Source: Mycoplasmataceae bacterium (lineage in GTDB: Bacteria; Bacillota_I; Bacilli_A; Mycoplasmatales; Mycoplasmoidaceae). Taken from it: 64,000 bases of DNA. Within the stretch, counting starts at the first letter, position 1. Every line of letters begins with the position of its first letter. Made by a program: the position numbers and the translations under genes. Positions 12,247 to 24,857 of the stretch are shown here, piece after piece. The notes beneath the pieces were generated by a model. That model was not told the origin of the DNA, searched no databases, and saw only the letters and a list, made by a program, of their open reading frames with translations. The stretch is from the NCBI GenBank assembly GCA_031260145.1, contig JAIRKL010000008.1:1-64000 (forward strand), given 5' to 3'.

Positions 12247-13983
12247 ATGTTTTTTTCTATTATTTCTTCTTCAATATTGCAAGATGAAAAAAGAAGTTTA
12301 ACAGTTTTAGAATATATAGGAATTTATGTTCTTATTCCTTTAATTTTTTTAATTGCAATCGCTTTGCTTTCAATTTGAATTAAGAACAAACAAAATATTA
12401 AATCATTGAGAAAAATTTATCGAGAATATGACGATATAAAACTTTTTTTCTATTGATTGAATGTTGGATATATTGAAAATTTTTCCAACAATGAAAAAAT
12501 AAGAAATTTTACTCAAACAATTAAGAATAAAAAAAAAGAAATCGAAGAAAAACTTTTAATTATTAATGGTTTAATAAAAATTCATTCAATTGATGTTAAG
12601 AAATTCTATTTTAACAAAAAACTTTATGAAACAATTAAGAAAAATTTAAGAATTATTGAATCTTCTAGGCAAAGTATTGAAAATGATATCAAAGAAGTTA
12701 AAAAAGCAATCATAAAAATTAATGATTTCTCTTTTTCATTAATCAAAATTTATAATGATTCTTTAAGTTTTTACCACAAATATTTGTTGAATAAAAATTA
12801 TAAAAATGATGAATTTAAAGTACTCATTTTAAAAATAAAATCAATTTTATTAGAAACACAAAATAGATTTTCTAATTCTCAAAATTTGATTTCTATAAAA
12901 AAAACTATTTCAAAAATTATCGAGGAACTAACACAATTTATTTCTAAAATCGAATATCTTTATATTTATGACGAACTTTTAAGATATTTAAATATTTTAA
13001 TTGAAATGAAAATTATCCCCTACCTTAATTCAAAGAATAATTTAAAAACCTCGACCACAATAAATTTAAAACAGCAATTAATAATTGGAAAAGATGCCTT
13101 GAATAAATTAGAATATTATTTACACCAATTAGATTTTAATCAAATTCAAGCATATGCATTAATTGCACAAAGAAGTATTGAAAATTTTTGAAATAAAATA
13201 TCAAATGAGGAAAAAATAGTTGAAATTATCAATATTAATTTTGAATTCATTGAAAACACCTTTTCTGAATTTGAAAAAAACATGGATTTTATTTTCGCTT
13301 CACTCGTTGATATTGGAAAAAATTTTGATGCAGATGAAGAAGTTAATGAAAAGTTAAAATCTTTCAAAAACAAATTAGTTGTTATCATCTCAAAATTTCA
13401 ATTATTACGAGACACATATAAAAAGAAAATAAGTAACAATAATGAAGAAATTAAAAAAAATATTTCTAGTCTTCTTTTTAATACTAAAAACTGACTAAAT
13501 GAATGAACTGATTTTGTTAATATTTTATTTGAAAAAAATAAAAAATTTAGATTTATCAATGACCTTTTTTCAGAAATACAAAATACTATTTCCCACCTTA
13601 AATGTTTAAATAGTTCATTAACTTCAAGTGATAATTCGAAAGAAATTGAGGAACTTAATATTTTTTCTAAAAGAGTTGAGGAAATTTTTAATGGTTTTGA
13701 AAATGATTATGAAAAAACTAAAATTGAAATTTTACAGATTAAAAATGATCTTTTTTCATTAATCCAAAAAATAAATCTTGATTTTTATCTTTTTAAATAT
13801 CTTCAGGCTCTTTTCTTTTTCTTAAATAAATACCGATATGAAAATAAACAAATTAATGATTCTTTAGAACAAATAGAAAATAATATTAAAGAAACTAATG
13901 TTGAAGACTCATTGGTAAAACTTATTGAAATGGCAGAAAAAATAAAATTATCTTCCAAGTTTTCGGGGGAAGAAATGAGATAA
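12247..13983 (+). CDS. EzrA-like membrane-anchored coiled-coil protein
   Basis: A 578-residue protein with one N-terminal membrane segment (about residues 24-45, IYVLIPLIFLIAIALLSIW) followed by more than 500 residues of charged, helical, heptad-rich sequence. Both length and architecture match EzrA, the spectrin-like regulator of FtsZ rings in Firmicutes (about 560 residues), but I see no diagnostic motif, and any membrane-anchored coiled-coil protein would look similar. It lies between the VirD4-like gene and nfo, and its stop overlaps the nfo start (TAATG). Full extent requires reading TGA as Trp. Confidence 0.45.
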
Positions 13984-14849
13984 TGTTAATAGGTTGTTTT
14001 GTTGAAAATAATGAAAAAAACAAATATTTAGAAGGTTCTTTTTTGCAAGCAAAAGAATGCAATGCTGATTGTTTTATGTTTTATTTAGGCGCTCCCCAAA
14101 CTTCTATTCGCAAACCTATTGAACAATTAAATGTTGAAAAATTTAAAATTTTAATGGAAAAGGATAATTTCAATTTTGATAAAGTTTTTGTTCATGCACC
14201 TTATATTTTAAATCTTGCAACAAATGAAGAAGAGATACAAAAATTTATAATTGATTTTCTTATTAAAGAATGCAAAAGAGTGTCACAAATTGGTTGTAAA
14301 TATTTAATAGTTCACCCAGGAAATGCGGTTAAAAATATGGATGTTAATCAAGCTATATTAAATTGTGCAAATATTATTAACTCTGTAATTGAAAAAAATA
14401 ATGATGTTTGCATATGCATCGAAACAATGAGTGGAAAAGGAAGTGAAATTGGCAGAAACTTTTCTCAAATTTCTCAAATCATCAAACTTGTAAAACAAAA
14501 AGATAAAATCGGTGTTTGTTTAGATACTTGTCATATTTGAGATAGTGGATATGATTTATCTAATCCTGAATTTATTATTGAAGAATTTGAAAAAGAAATT
14601 GGAATCTTCTTTTTAAAATTAATCCATTTTAACGATTCTAAAAATGTTTGTGGAAGTTTTAAAGATAGACACGAAAATATTGGATATGGCAAGATAGGTT
14701 TTTCTATTCTTATTGATTTCGCTTTTCACCCTAAATTTTCCAATATATGTAAAGTATTAGAAACACCAATATATGATAATCTAATTTTCACTTATAAAAA
14801 TGAAATATTAAACATTAAAAATAATTCTTTTAACGATTGAAGAAAATAA
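13983..14849 (+). CDS. nfo: endonuclease IV (AP endonuclease)
   Basis: A 288-residue TIM-barrel metalloenzyme that cleaves DNA 5' of abasic sites. Conserved metal-ligand regions are present in order: FVHAPYILNLA, LIVHPGN, CIETMSGKGSEIG, GVCLDTCHIWDSG, LIHFNDSK and DRHENIGYGKIG. Length is typical. ATG 13983 overlaps the preceding stop by one base, suggesting translational coupling; a weak G-run (GGGGGAAG) lies just upstream. TGA at 14538 is read as Trp. Confidence 0.95.
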
Positions 14850-14945
14850 TTCTTTTTAATAAAATCTAAAATAAAAAAAAATAATCATTTATGTAATAAA
14901 ATAAATATTCATTATTGATTTTATAATTTATTTATAAAACAAAAC

Positions 14946-16724
14946 ATGATATTAATCAATGAAATTCTTAAACTTTTTGAAGAATCTTTTAAGAAATTAA
15001 ATATCAATCTCACACCTACTATTTTAGAATCTAACAGACCAGAGCTTTCTGATTTTCAATGTAATGATGCATTAATATTATCTAAACAAATGAAAAAGAA
15101 TCCAAAAGAAATTGCGAAAGAAATAGTTTTAAATATTAAAAAAAATAATATTGAAAAAATCTCTATTGATGGTCCAGGATTTATTAATGTAACCTTAAAA
15201 AAAGATTTCATTGCTTCATTAATTAATAAAATCAAAAATGATGTTAATCTAGGTTTTTTAAAAAATAAAACTGGTGAAAAAATTATTGTTGATTACGCTG
15301 GAATGAATATTGCAAAAATAATGCATGTCGGTCATTTGCGTTCTAATATCATTGGACAAGCATTATTGAATCTTGGAAAATATGTTGGTAATGAAATGAT
15401 AGGTGACGCTCATCTGGGAGATTGAGGGACTCCAATGGGTGTAATAATTGCTGAAATATATGAAAGAAACCCTGAACTTGATTTTTTCAACCCTAATTTT
15501 AAAGGCAACTATGAACAAGTATATTTTCCATATACTGTTGAACAACTTATTTCAATATACCCTATTGGTTCGATTAAAAATAAAGAAGATGAAAAATTTC
15601 AAAAAATAGTCCAAGAATATGTTTTAAAATTACAAAACAAAATACCTGGAATCTATGATATGTGAAAAATTATTAGAAAAATGTCAATTGAATATTTTAC
15701 AAAAATTACAGATTGGTTGAATGTTCATTTAGATTATTGATATGGCGAATCTGATGCAAATGATTCAACAAGAAAGCTAGCAGATAATTTAAAAAAACAG
15801 GGAATTTTAAAACTTTCAGAAGGAGCAATGGTTATTGAAATACCTCAACTTTATAAAAAAAATATGCCTCCTCCATTTATCATGTATAAATCAAATGGTG
15901 CTTTAAAATATGAAGCAACTGATTTAGGAACAATTTGCAATAGAGTTGAACAATTCCATCCTAATAAAATATTTTATGTTATCGATAAACGTCAAGAATT
16001 GTCAATGTTCTTAGTTTTTAACGCTGCTAATAATATTAAATTATTTAAGATAGAAGATTGTGAATTCATAGGTTTTGGTACAATTAATGGAGTTGATGGA
16101 AAACCTTTAAAAACCCGAAATGGTAATGCTGCTACATTGCAAACTACAATTAATGAAACCTATGAAGCTGCTTTGAAAATAATTTCGAATAATAAAAACG
16201 CAAATTATGATAAAGAACAAATAAAAACAATCGCATACTATGTGGCATTGAGTTCATTAAAATTTGCTGATCTTTCCAACTCTTTCTCAACTGACTATAT
16301 TTATGATGTTGAAAAATTCACTCAATTTGAAGGAAAAACTGGACCTTATATTTTATATACAGCTGTTAGAATTAAATCAATTTTAAAAACCAATTCATCA
16401 TTTCAGGATTTCAATATCATCATCACTAATGATTTTGAAAAAAATATCATTATTAATTTAAGTAAATATTCCACCATTATTTCTGAATGCTGAAAAAAAA
16501 GAAATCTTTCTATTTTATGCAACTATATTTACGAACTTTGTTCATCATTTAATATCTTCTACCACAATTGTCCAGTAAATAATGCTTCTTCATTCGAAGA
16601 AAAAGAAAAAAAATATTCTTCAGAAGAAGTCAAAAATTCTCGTCTTATTATTTGCAAAATGGTATTAAATGCAATCGAAAATTTTGCCTCAATTATTGGA
16701 ATTTTTATTCCTGAAAAAATGTAA
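14946..16724 (+). CDS. argS: arginyl-tRNA synthetase
   Basis: A 592-residue class I synthetase that charges tRNA-Arg. The N-terminal additional domain is short. The HIGH-type signature is AKIMHVGHLRS. GDAHLGDWGTPMG, the YEATDLGTI region, and the KMSK-equivalent loop LKTRNGNA follow, then a helical anticodon-binding domain. TGA codons code the conserved Trp (for example in GDWGTP). ATG 14946 has TATAAA with a 7-nt gap and a second TATAAT 18 nt upstream, so the leader is very short. Confidence 0.97.
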
Positions 16725-16792
16725 AAAAATATTAGGAAAATTATTATTAAAATCATTCCAAAAATAATGGTTCAATAAATAAAATTTATTAA

Positions 16793-16798
16793 TATAAT
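16793..16798 (+). promoter_or_regulatory. -10 box (TATAAT), leaderless start
   Basis: TATAAT ends 6 nt before ATG 16805, the same spacing as at 1865 and 10176. It should drive the small orphan and cmk. Confidence 0.6.
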
Positions 16799-16804
16799 AT
16801 ATCT

Positions 16805-17038
16805 ATGAAAAACGATAAAACTTTCAATATAGAAAAAGTTCAAAAAACTAAATTATTAGATCGAGTTAAATTAGATCCAACAGGTGTTATTGATGTATCA
16901 TCAATTCCTCATTATGATACTGAATATGCTACTATGTCTCTTAAAGAACTTGAATACACATTAGAATTTGAAGAACATAGTAAATCTGATAAAAAAATTA
17001 TTAAGGAACTTATTGCTTATAAACTTAAAAATAAGTAA
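16805..17038 (+). CDS. small hypothetical protein upstream of cmk
   Basis: A 77-residue, mixed-charge, probably helical protein (contains DRVKLDPTGVIDVSSIPHY and an acidic-to-basic C-terminal helix). It is not recognised, and has no signal peptide or membrane segment. It is likely real because it has a textbook -10 at 6 nt, no TGA codon, and sits 2 nt before cmk in one unit. No function proposed. Confidence 0.7.
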   Translation: MKNDKTFNIEKVQKTKLLDRVKLDPTGVIDVSSIPHYDTEYATMSLKELEYTLEFEEHSKSDKKIIKELIAYKLKNK

Positions 17039-17040
17039 AT

Positions 17041-17751
17041 ATGGAAAAAAAAAACTATATTATAACCATTAATGGTCCTAGTAGTAGTGGTAAAAGTTCC
17101 GCTGGATTAGAAGTTGCTAAATCTTTAAATTTTTCTTTTCTTTCTACAGGAAATGTTTATCGTAGTTACGCATGAGTTTTGCAAAATCATAACATTGTTA
17201 ATTTTGTTCAAAAAAAATGTCTTGAAATAATGGAACAATATAATTTTGAATTTGTTGGTAAAGATGTTTACTACAACGGAAAAAATATAGCTAATGAAAT
17301 CGGCTACGAAGAACTTGCTTTAAAAACAGCAATGCTTGCAAGAAAAAAATGATATAGAAAATGATTAAACACTAATGTTATCCTTCCTTTTATAAAAAAT
17401 AAAAGTATCGTAATAGAAGGACGTGGGCTCAAAGAAATTGTTCCTAATCCAGATGCAGATTTTTTTATTAAATCCACTATTTATGCTCGTGCTTTTCGTA
17501 GAATAAGACAATTTAAAAAAAGATTTGGAATTAGCAATGTTAGTCTTGATACAATATATAAACAAATTCAAAAACGTGATTATTTAGATATCAACCGCAA
17601 AATTGCTCCATTAAGAAAAGAAAAAAACGCAAAAGTTATTAATAATACTGCATTGAAAAGAATTAATTCAGTAAAAAGAATGCTTTTTATAATCCACAAG
17701 CGTTTTCCAGAACTTACGATAGATTGAAAAATCCCCGGTTCATTAAAATAG
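17041..17751 (+). CDS. cmk: cytidylate kinase
   Basis: A 236-residue P-loop kinase that phosphorylates (d)CMP. The N-terminal ITINGPSSSGKSS is the P-loop; STGNVYRSYAW is the substrate-binding region (usually LDTGAMYR). IVIEGRG (compare the usual VAEGRDMGT) and KRDYLDINRKIAPLRK (compare RDxxDxxRxxxPL) follow. The product is typical in length. It ends in TAG. The start is 2 nt after the small orphan with no Shine-Dalgarno, so it depends on read-through from 16793. Confidence 0.92.
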
Positions 17752-17845
17752 TAAAACTTAATTTATCTAAAATTTCAAATTACTATATAATTTATTTTCC
17801 ATTATTGTTTTAATATTATTATTTAATAAATATAATAACTTAAAT

Positions 17846-20638
17846 ATGTTAGAACAAGATAAAACACAAACATTCACACTGACAGAAGAAAAACAACATT
17901 CCTTAAGTCTTGAACGATTTTTATTAGAAATTAAAACTGATCCTTCTATTGGACTTTCAGATGCTGAAATAATACAAAATCGTGAAAAGTACGGTGTAAA
18001 TAAATTTTCTGAACCCAAGAAAGTAACATTTTGAAAACTTCTTATTAACCAATTTAAAGATTTATTAAATATTATGCTAACAATAATAGCGTTAATTGAT
18101 TTTATTACATTACATTGAATGGGCGAAGCTGGAAAAGATCATTTAATCCAAGGAATAGTGATTATGGCGATAGTTGTAGTTAATGTTGGATTAGCTATTT
18201 TTCAAGAATCCAAAGCCAATAACGCTATTGAAGCATTAAAAAAAACTGCCTCTCCAACCGCTAAAGTTTTACGAAATGGAAAAATTCAAACTATCCCCAC
18301 TTTTGATTTAGTAGTCGGAGATTTTGTTTATTTAGAAGATGGTGTTATAGTACCTGCTGATTTACGACTAATCGAAACAAACTCCTTAAAAATTGAAGAA
18401 GCAGCTTTAACAGGCGAGTCTATGCCAGTTGAAAAAGATGCAACAAAAGAAATAAGTTCTACAAATGTGAGTATTGGTGATAAAATAAATTGTGCTTTTA
18501 GCTCAACAATGGTTACCTATGGAACTGGAATCGGTGTTGTTATTGCTGTTGGAACTTCAACTGAAATGGGAAAAATTGCTAATTTATTAACAACTAATAC
18601 TAATGAAGAAACTCCTCCTCTTAAAAGAAAAATTAATAGCTTAACTAAAATATTAACTATTTTTGCTTTTTCACTTCTTGTAATAATGATTGCATTAAAT
18701 GTTTCTTTTGGCTTAATAAAATATAGTGGAATTTCTCATGTATCCCCTGAGTTCTGATCAAATCTTAACACATATATAAACACTGCTGCATTAGCTATTT
18801 CTCTTGTTCCTGTCGCTCTTCCTGTTACTACAACTGTTGTTTTAGGAATGTCTGTAAAAGAAATGGCAAAGAAAAATGCATTATGCAAAAGTTTAACAAT
18901 TGTTGAAACTATTGGAAATGCGAATGTTATATGTAGTGATAAAACCGGAACATTAACATTGAATAAAATGACAGTAACTGAACTTGGAGATTTTGATGAT
19001 ATAATTTCTAAAAAAACAAAAAATGTAGAACAAGCAAAAGAAGATCTTCCTCGTTATAAGCATCTTATAAGTATTTGTATGTTTTGTAATAATGCTGACA
19101 TTGATTTTGAAAATAATAATTCTGAAGTAGGTGATCCCACTGAAATTGCTCTTTTATATTTAGGACAAAAAACTGAACTTGATATTTCAAGAACTAGAGA
19201 CAAATATAAAAGAATATTTGAACAACCTTTTGACAGTGATCGTAAACGAATGACTACTGTTTATAAAACCAAATATTCATACACATCTTTCACAAAAGGT
19301 GCTGCTGAATCAATCCTAGAGTTATGTGATAGAATTCAAACTAAAGATGGAGTAAGAGAAATAACAACCCAAGACAAAATCATAATAAAAGAATTTCTTA
19401 ATTTGCTATCTCAAAAAGCTCTTCGTGTTTTAGGACTCGCTTCTAAGAATTTTGTAGATGAACCTAAAAAAGGTGATAACTATGAAACCTCAATGATTTT
19501 TGAAGGTTTTGTTGGTATGATAGATCCTCCTAGAAAAGAGGTTTACGATGCGATTTCTACATGCCACGAAGCAGGTGTTAAAGTTGCTATGATTACGGGA
19601 GATCACCAAATAACTGCATTAGCAATTGCTAAGGAACTTGGAATAGTTAATCAAAATGATAATATGACTTTAACAGGAATTGAAATTGATTCCATGAGTG
19701 ATGAACAATTAAGAAATGTTGTTAAAAAATGTTGTGTTTTTGCTCGTGTTTCTCCAGATAACAAACTTCGAATAGTTCGTGCTTTTAAAGCAAATAATGA
19801 AATCACTGCAATGACAGGAGATGGAACAAATGATGCACCTGCACTAAAAGCTGCAGATATCGGAATAGCTATGGGAAAAGGTGGTACTGATGTTGCAAAA
19901 GGTGCCGCAGATATTTTATTATTAGATGATAATTTTTCAACAATTAAATCTGCTATTAATGATGGAAGAAAAATAACAAGAAATATTAAAAATGTTATCT
20001 CCTTTATTATGGCAACGAATCTTGCAACTGCGTTGTTTATCTTTGTTTTCACGTATGTATTTGCAATTGATCCTATGATAGTTACACAACGTCTTTTGTT
20101 AGATCTTGTTACTGATACTCTTCCATGTATATGCATTGGATTAAACACAAACAACTTTGGTTTGATGAATAAAGTTCCTAAAAAAGGTGAAAAACTTTTT
20201 GATAAAGCAATGATTATTGAAATAATTCTTAATACTCTTTTCATTTTTATTTCTGTATCTGTTTGTTTTTTAATTTCTTGATACCTATTTGAAATGGGTG
20301 GAAATGGTGGAAAAAATTTTGAATGATTCCCTATTGATATTTCTTGTTTCATGACTCTTAGTCTTTCTCGTATCCTTCTTTCTTTCTCCTATGTTTCAAG
20401 TTCTAAATCAATATTTAGCAAAGAAGGAAAAATATACAATAAACTTTATTTAGCTGTTGGAATTTCCGCATTGCTTCTTTTCTTATTTGTTTTCACTCCT
20501 GGACTTAACGTAGTTGTAAAAACTCCTCCTTTCTCCGATATTAACTGATTAATTCTTTTTCCTATTATTCTTCTTCCTCTTATCTCTATCTTTGGAAATG
20601 AGTTTAAAAAATTTATTTTGAATTTAAATAAGAAATAA
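17846..20638 (+). CDS. P-type (P2-like) cation-transporting ATPase
   Basis: A 930-residue membrane pump. In order: actuator motif LTGES, M4 motif VPVALP, phosphorylation loop CSDKTGTLTLNK, nucleotide-binding region with FTKGAAES, MITGDH, the hinge MTGDGTNDAPALKAADIGIAMG, and a C-terminal membrane bundle with LDLVTDTLP in M6. Overall it resembles P2A Ca2+ ATPases. However, the M4 Glu of PEGLP is Val, and the M6 Asn of NLVTD is Asp, both ion-site positions, so the ion is uncertain. -10 TATAAT lies 9 nt before ATG. TGA(Trp) codons occur throughout. Convergent engB starts 28 nt beyond the stop. Confidence 0.93.
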
Positions 20639-20666
20639 GATAAAAGAGTTTTTCTCTACTTACTAA

Positions 20667-21242
20667 CTATTTCTCACTAATGCTTTTTAAACATGAAGAA
20701 ATCTTGTTAAAAATTAAATTTATTCCTAAATTTCGTTTAGAACTAACTGGAATAATATTTTCTTTTTCAATTTGTATTATCTTTGCTATTTGTTCAATGT
20801 TTTTATTTAAAATATTTTTGCTAACCTTATCAATTTTATTTACTATTACAAAATAATTCTTAAATTTTGATTTTAAAAAATTACTCATAACTTTATCTTC
20901 ATTACTAAAAACATTAATGTCGATAATTTGGAAAACCCCAAATAAATTGATTCTATTTGTTAAATATTTTTCAATAATTCCAACAAGTTCAATTTTCTTT
21001 TCTTTCCCAACATTTGCAAAACCATATCCAGGTAAATCAATAAGCCTAAAATCTTTAAATTGAAAGAAATTAACCAATCTAGTTCTTCCTGGTGTTTTTG
21101 AAGTTATTGCAATTTTTTCCTTTGCCATAGAATTTATCAAACTTGATTTTCCAACATTGCTTCTTCCAACAAAACAAAATTCAGTTTCATTATCTAAAAT
21201 TCATTCTTTTTCAACAAAAGAGGATTTAATAAATTTAGCCAT
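20667..21242 (-). CDS. engB: ribosome-biogenesis GTPase EngB/YsxC
   Basis: A 191-residue small GTPase acting in late 50S assembly. FVGRSNVGKSSLINSM is the P-loop, followed by TPGRTRLVNFF (switch I), LIDLPGYGFANV (G3), and VNKIDK (G4). The start ATG 21242 gives the family-typical N-terminal helix before the beta-strand. TATAAT lies about 22 nt upstream on the minus strand, so this gene has a short leader. One internal TGA(Trp). Confidence 0.95.
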
Positions 21243-21373
21243 AAAAAATCTTTAAGTTACTAAAATTATAGGATTTCAATTAATAAAATTAATTTTTTTT
21301 CTTTTTCTCTTTAAATTTTAATGCGAATTATTTATATTAAAAAAATATAATTAACTAAGTTTTACTAGTTATT

Positions 21374-22138
21374 ATGTACGAACAAATAAATAATCAAAAA
21401 GAATTAAAAGGTAAAAAACTTTTAAATGAAGAAAAAAAGTTTTATAAAGATATTATTTTGATAAAAATGAAAATTACAACCAAATCTTTCTTGGTTGGAA
21501 AAATATTTTCAGCAATAAATTTTTGATTCTTATTATTAGTTTCAATGTTTATGCTTCTTTTCCTTATTTTTGGTTGAAAAAAAGAACATATATTAATTGC
21601 AAATTTCGACATTGATTCTGTTTCAATCATTAATCAAGTTCATATGTTTATTTGAAAAATAATTGAAAAATTAGCCACAATTCTTAAAATAGATCCTTGA
21701 AAAACAGTCTTCTTCTTTCCAGTTGTTATTCCATGTATTTTTTGATTCTCTTATATTCTTGTAAATATTTTCAAAACTTCTACAACTAAAGAATACAAAT
21801 TTTATAAAACAAACATAATTTATTGCTTTTTTTATATCTTTGCTAACATTCTTTCAATTTTCGGAATAATGTTTGGACTTGTTGCTGGAATTATTTTTTT
21901 AATTAATTACTTTAAACAAAATAAGCTTTTAAAAGAAAGATTAATGAATGTTCCTAAGAATTCTAAAAATAATATTTCTGATATTAAAAAAGTTAATGAA
22001 CATAATAAACACTTAAACTCCTCCTTCAAATCTCAAACTCGTAAAATTATTATTGATGAAAAAAATCATTCTCGAATAGTTAAAATGCCAACTAAAAAAA
22101 TAAAGGTTGATATTGAAGAAAAGAAAGGAAAAAAATAA
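21374..22138 (+). CDS. membrane protein, about three transmembrane segments, basic tail
   Basis: A 254-residue protein. A charged N-terminus (about 40 residues) precedes hydrophobic segments near residues 50-75, 110-135 and 150-180, and a Lys-rich cytoplasmic tail of 70 residues. Not recognised. It lies between engB and a lipoprotein gene and contains many TGA(Trp) codons. TATAAT is 22 nt upstream of ATG. Confidence 0.7.
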
Positions 22139-22193
22139 TCTTTTTAATAATTTTTTCTAGGATTGGAAAATATAATACTATATAAATATAGAA

Positions 22194-23972
22194 ATGAAAA
22201 AATCATTACAATTATTTTTCCTACCCTTCATAATTCTTTCTCTTACTCCTTTAACAAGTTGTGCAAAAGCGGTTTATTATTCAATGCCTCTTGTTGTAAC
22301 CAACCAACTTTTTGACTCTTCCTCTTTTGAAGAAAATTCTAAGGATTTAAACACATTCAACACCTCTTTACTCTCTAATTCTACTTCCTATTCTTCCAAA
22401 TTTAGTGATTATTTAAAAGAAATAAAATTCTCTTATGATAGAAATGATTCCTCTTCTTGAGTCTATACAAATCCAAATACTTTCAAAAAAGAAAATAGTG
22501 GTGAAGAAAAAAGAAAAATATATGAAGGTAATTTTAAATGAAGTCTTCCTATTGTTATTGAAACAAATTTGCAAAATAATGATTATGATGCTAAAAATCT
22601 TAATATTATTGCTATCAATAGTGCAAACAGAAATATCTCAACATATCTAGCTAGCTTCTTTAAAACATTGTTTTCTTTCCTTTCTCAGCCTGCAATTGCA
22701 ACTAATCCAAATAAAGATTTAAGAGAAAAATGATTAAATGCTTTATTTGGTACACACCCTGATATTAATGATTCTTCAAAAATTACTTCATCTACCTTTA
22801 ATGAATACCAAAATAGTTTATTTTATGATTTTATTTTTTCAAATACCAATAGTTTTAGTCAATCAAATTCATTAGAATTTGATGTCTCGTCAGTTGATTA
22901 TAATTTTACTTCAAATCATTTTGGTCCTGGTCCATTAATTAGTTCTACAAATGTTTTAGATTTACTTTCAAGTGAAGAACTTGAAAGTATTTTAGCAAAT
23001 GAATATTACAAAGCTGAAGGTGGTTCAACACATAAAATTTATATTGGAGCTGATTCGAATGAAGTTTCAAAAGTTACTAAACTTCAACAAACTGCTAAAG
23101 CTCTTCCTTTAACCAAAGATGCATCGATAAATTATAACAATCATATAAAATATAACACAGTAAAAGATGGGAGTGACAAAGGGAAAATAGTTTCAGCATC
23201 AGTTATTGAAGTTCCTATTTCTCTTCAAGTAAACAAATTAAACTTTGGTTATTTTAACTATAAAACAAATAAACAAACTTATAACCCTAATGAGTGATTA
23301 GCTAGTAGTGAAGAAATTAATTCAGTAGCAAAAGGCTGTACTTCATGAAAAAAATATAAGGATTTTTCAAAGACTGATATTGATATTAAACATCGCACCA
23401 TTGATACACAAATTATTAATAAAGAAAAAATATATTTCTCAAATGATTCCAAATCCACTGATTCTTCATTATCCTCTTATTCTTTTGATGGTTTTGACCC
23501 ATTAATAAGTAAAATATTCACTAACAAAGGAAACTTTATTGCATTCGCATATTATTCTGTAATTGTTGACACAGACACTTCTGGAAATACACATCTTTTT
23601 CCTTATTGTTGAAATGTTAGTGGCGTAACACCATTGTGAACTTTATTTGAAATTCAACAAGATGGAACAATAACACTTGACACTAAATTATTTAAAGAAA
23701 AAAATATTCCTGGTAAAACTGCTGAAGATAAATTAAAATATCTAGATCCAATTGAATGTGCTAAAAAAACACACGATAAAATAATTAACTTTTATTCTTC
23801 CTATATCCCTTACAATAATGAACCTTTCCCTTCTAATATCTCTAAAAAAGATTTAATTGAAAAAGTGTATTCTTTATCTGCTTTTTCTTCTTTATTTGCT
23901 AATTCTATTAGCAGCGAATCTTCTTCTTCTTCTTCATCTACAAAAGCTTCTGATGTTTTTAAACAAATTTAA
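22194..23972 (+). CDS. surface lipoprotein, unknown function
   Basis: A 592-residue lipoprotein. The signal peptide (MKK plus a hydrophobic core) ends in lipobox TPLTSC, with Cys23 as the lipidation site. The mature part is Ser/Asn/Thr-rich, typical of mycoplasma surface proteins, and ends in a Ser tract coded by (TCT)5TCA (23919-23936). TATAAA ends 7 nt before ATG and a TATAAT lies 17 nt upstream. TGA codons read as Trp keep it open. No homologue recognised. Confidence 0.85.
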
Positions 23973-24001
23973 GTTTAAAGATAAAATCAAAACATTTTAA
24001 T

Positions 24002-24712
24002 TTAAAATTTAGAATACTGTCGACAAATTCTTGAAACTAAAATTCCACAAGCTATAGCTACATTTAAAGAAGAGGTTTTTCCATAAGTAGGGATTGTGAT
24101 TAAAAAATCACTTTCTTTAATTAATCCTTTTGAAATGCCATTTTGTTCATTTCCTAAAATTAGACATGTTTTATTATCATATTCGATTTTATCATATTCC
24201 TTCGCATCCTTTTCCAATACACTTGCGTAAATTCAATATTTATTTTTCTTTAATAATTCAATAGTAGAAGATAAATTAATAACTCTTATCATCGAAATAT
24301 TAGCAATAGCACCGGCACTTGTTTTTATAACTAACTCATTTATTTGAACTTGATTATCTTTTTTATAAATAATAGCATCGACTTTGAATGACTCGCATGT
24401 TCTGATTATTGAACCTAAATTATAAGGATCCAAAATAGAATCTAAAATAACAACTATTGATTTTTTTTCTTCGTTTTGATTTTTGATAAACTCTTCCAAA
24501 TTTTCAAATTTCTTATTTTCAAAAGTTTCGATTTCAATTCCTTGGTGATTTAGGCTTTTATCTAAATAATTGAAATATTCTTTTTTTACAAATTCATAAT
24601 TAACATTATTTAGTTTTAATAAATCAATAATCTTTTTATCATTGTTAATCAATCTTACAATTTTACTATTTTTAATGTTATCCAATAATGCTTTTTTTCC
24701 ATAAAGTTTCAT
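24002..24712 (-). CDS. SpoU/TrmH-family RNA 2'-O-methyltransferase (RlmB-like)
   Basis: A 236-residue protein with an N-terminal substrate-binding domain (LYGKKALLDNIKNSKIV) and a SPOUT domain. It contains ILDPYNLGSIIRT (motif 1), LILGNEQNGIS (motif 2) and IPTYGKTSSLNVAIACGILV (motif 3, SAM-binding knot). It probably methylates 23S rRNA G2251 (RlmB) or a tRNA ribose; which one is not decided here. A TGA(Trp) codon divides the frame under the standard code. TATAAT ends 7 nt before ATG 24712: probably leaderless. Confidence 0.9.
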
Positions 24713-24857
24713 TTCAAGAATTATATTTTGTGCCTAATCTAAATAAACCAAAATAAAAATTTATTTTTTAACATTTTAAATATTTTATTAATTATTTTTA
24801 ACTACTTAGTTAAATTTTTTGATAATTAATAAGAAAAATATAAATTAAAATAGGAAA

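Noticed and set aside
19651-20352. Long antisense frame inside the P-type ATPase
   Set aside because: It runs opposite conserved ATPase motifs and mirrors their codons; a shadow frame.
23919-23936. (TCT)5TCA tract in the 22194 lipoprotein as a frame switch
   Set aside because: A trinucleotide tract near the C-terminus changes only the number of Ser residues, never the frame.
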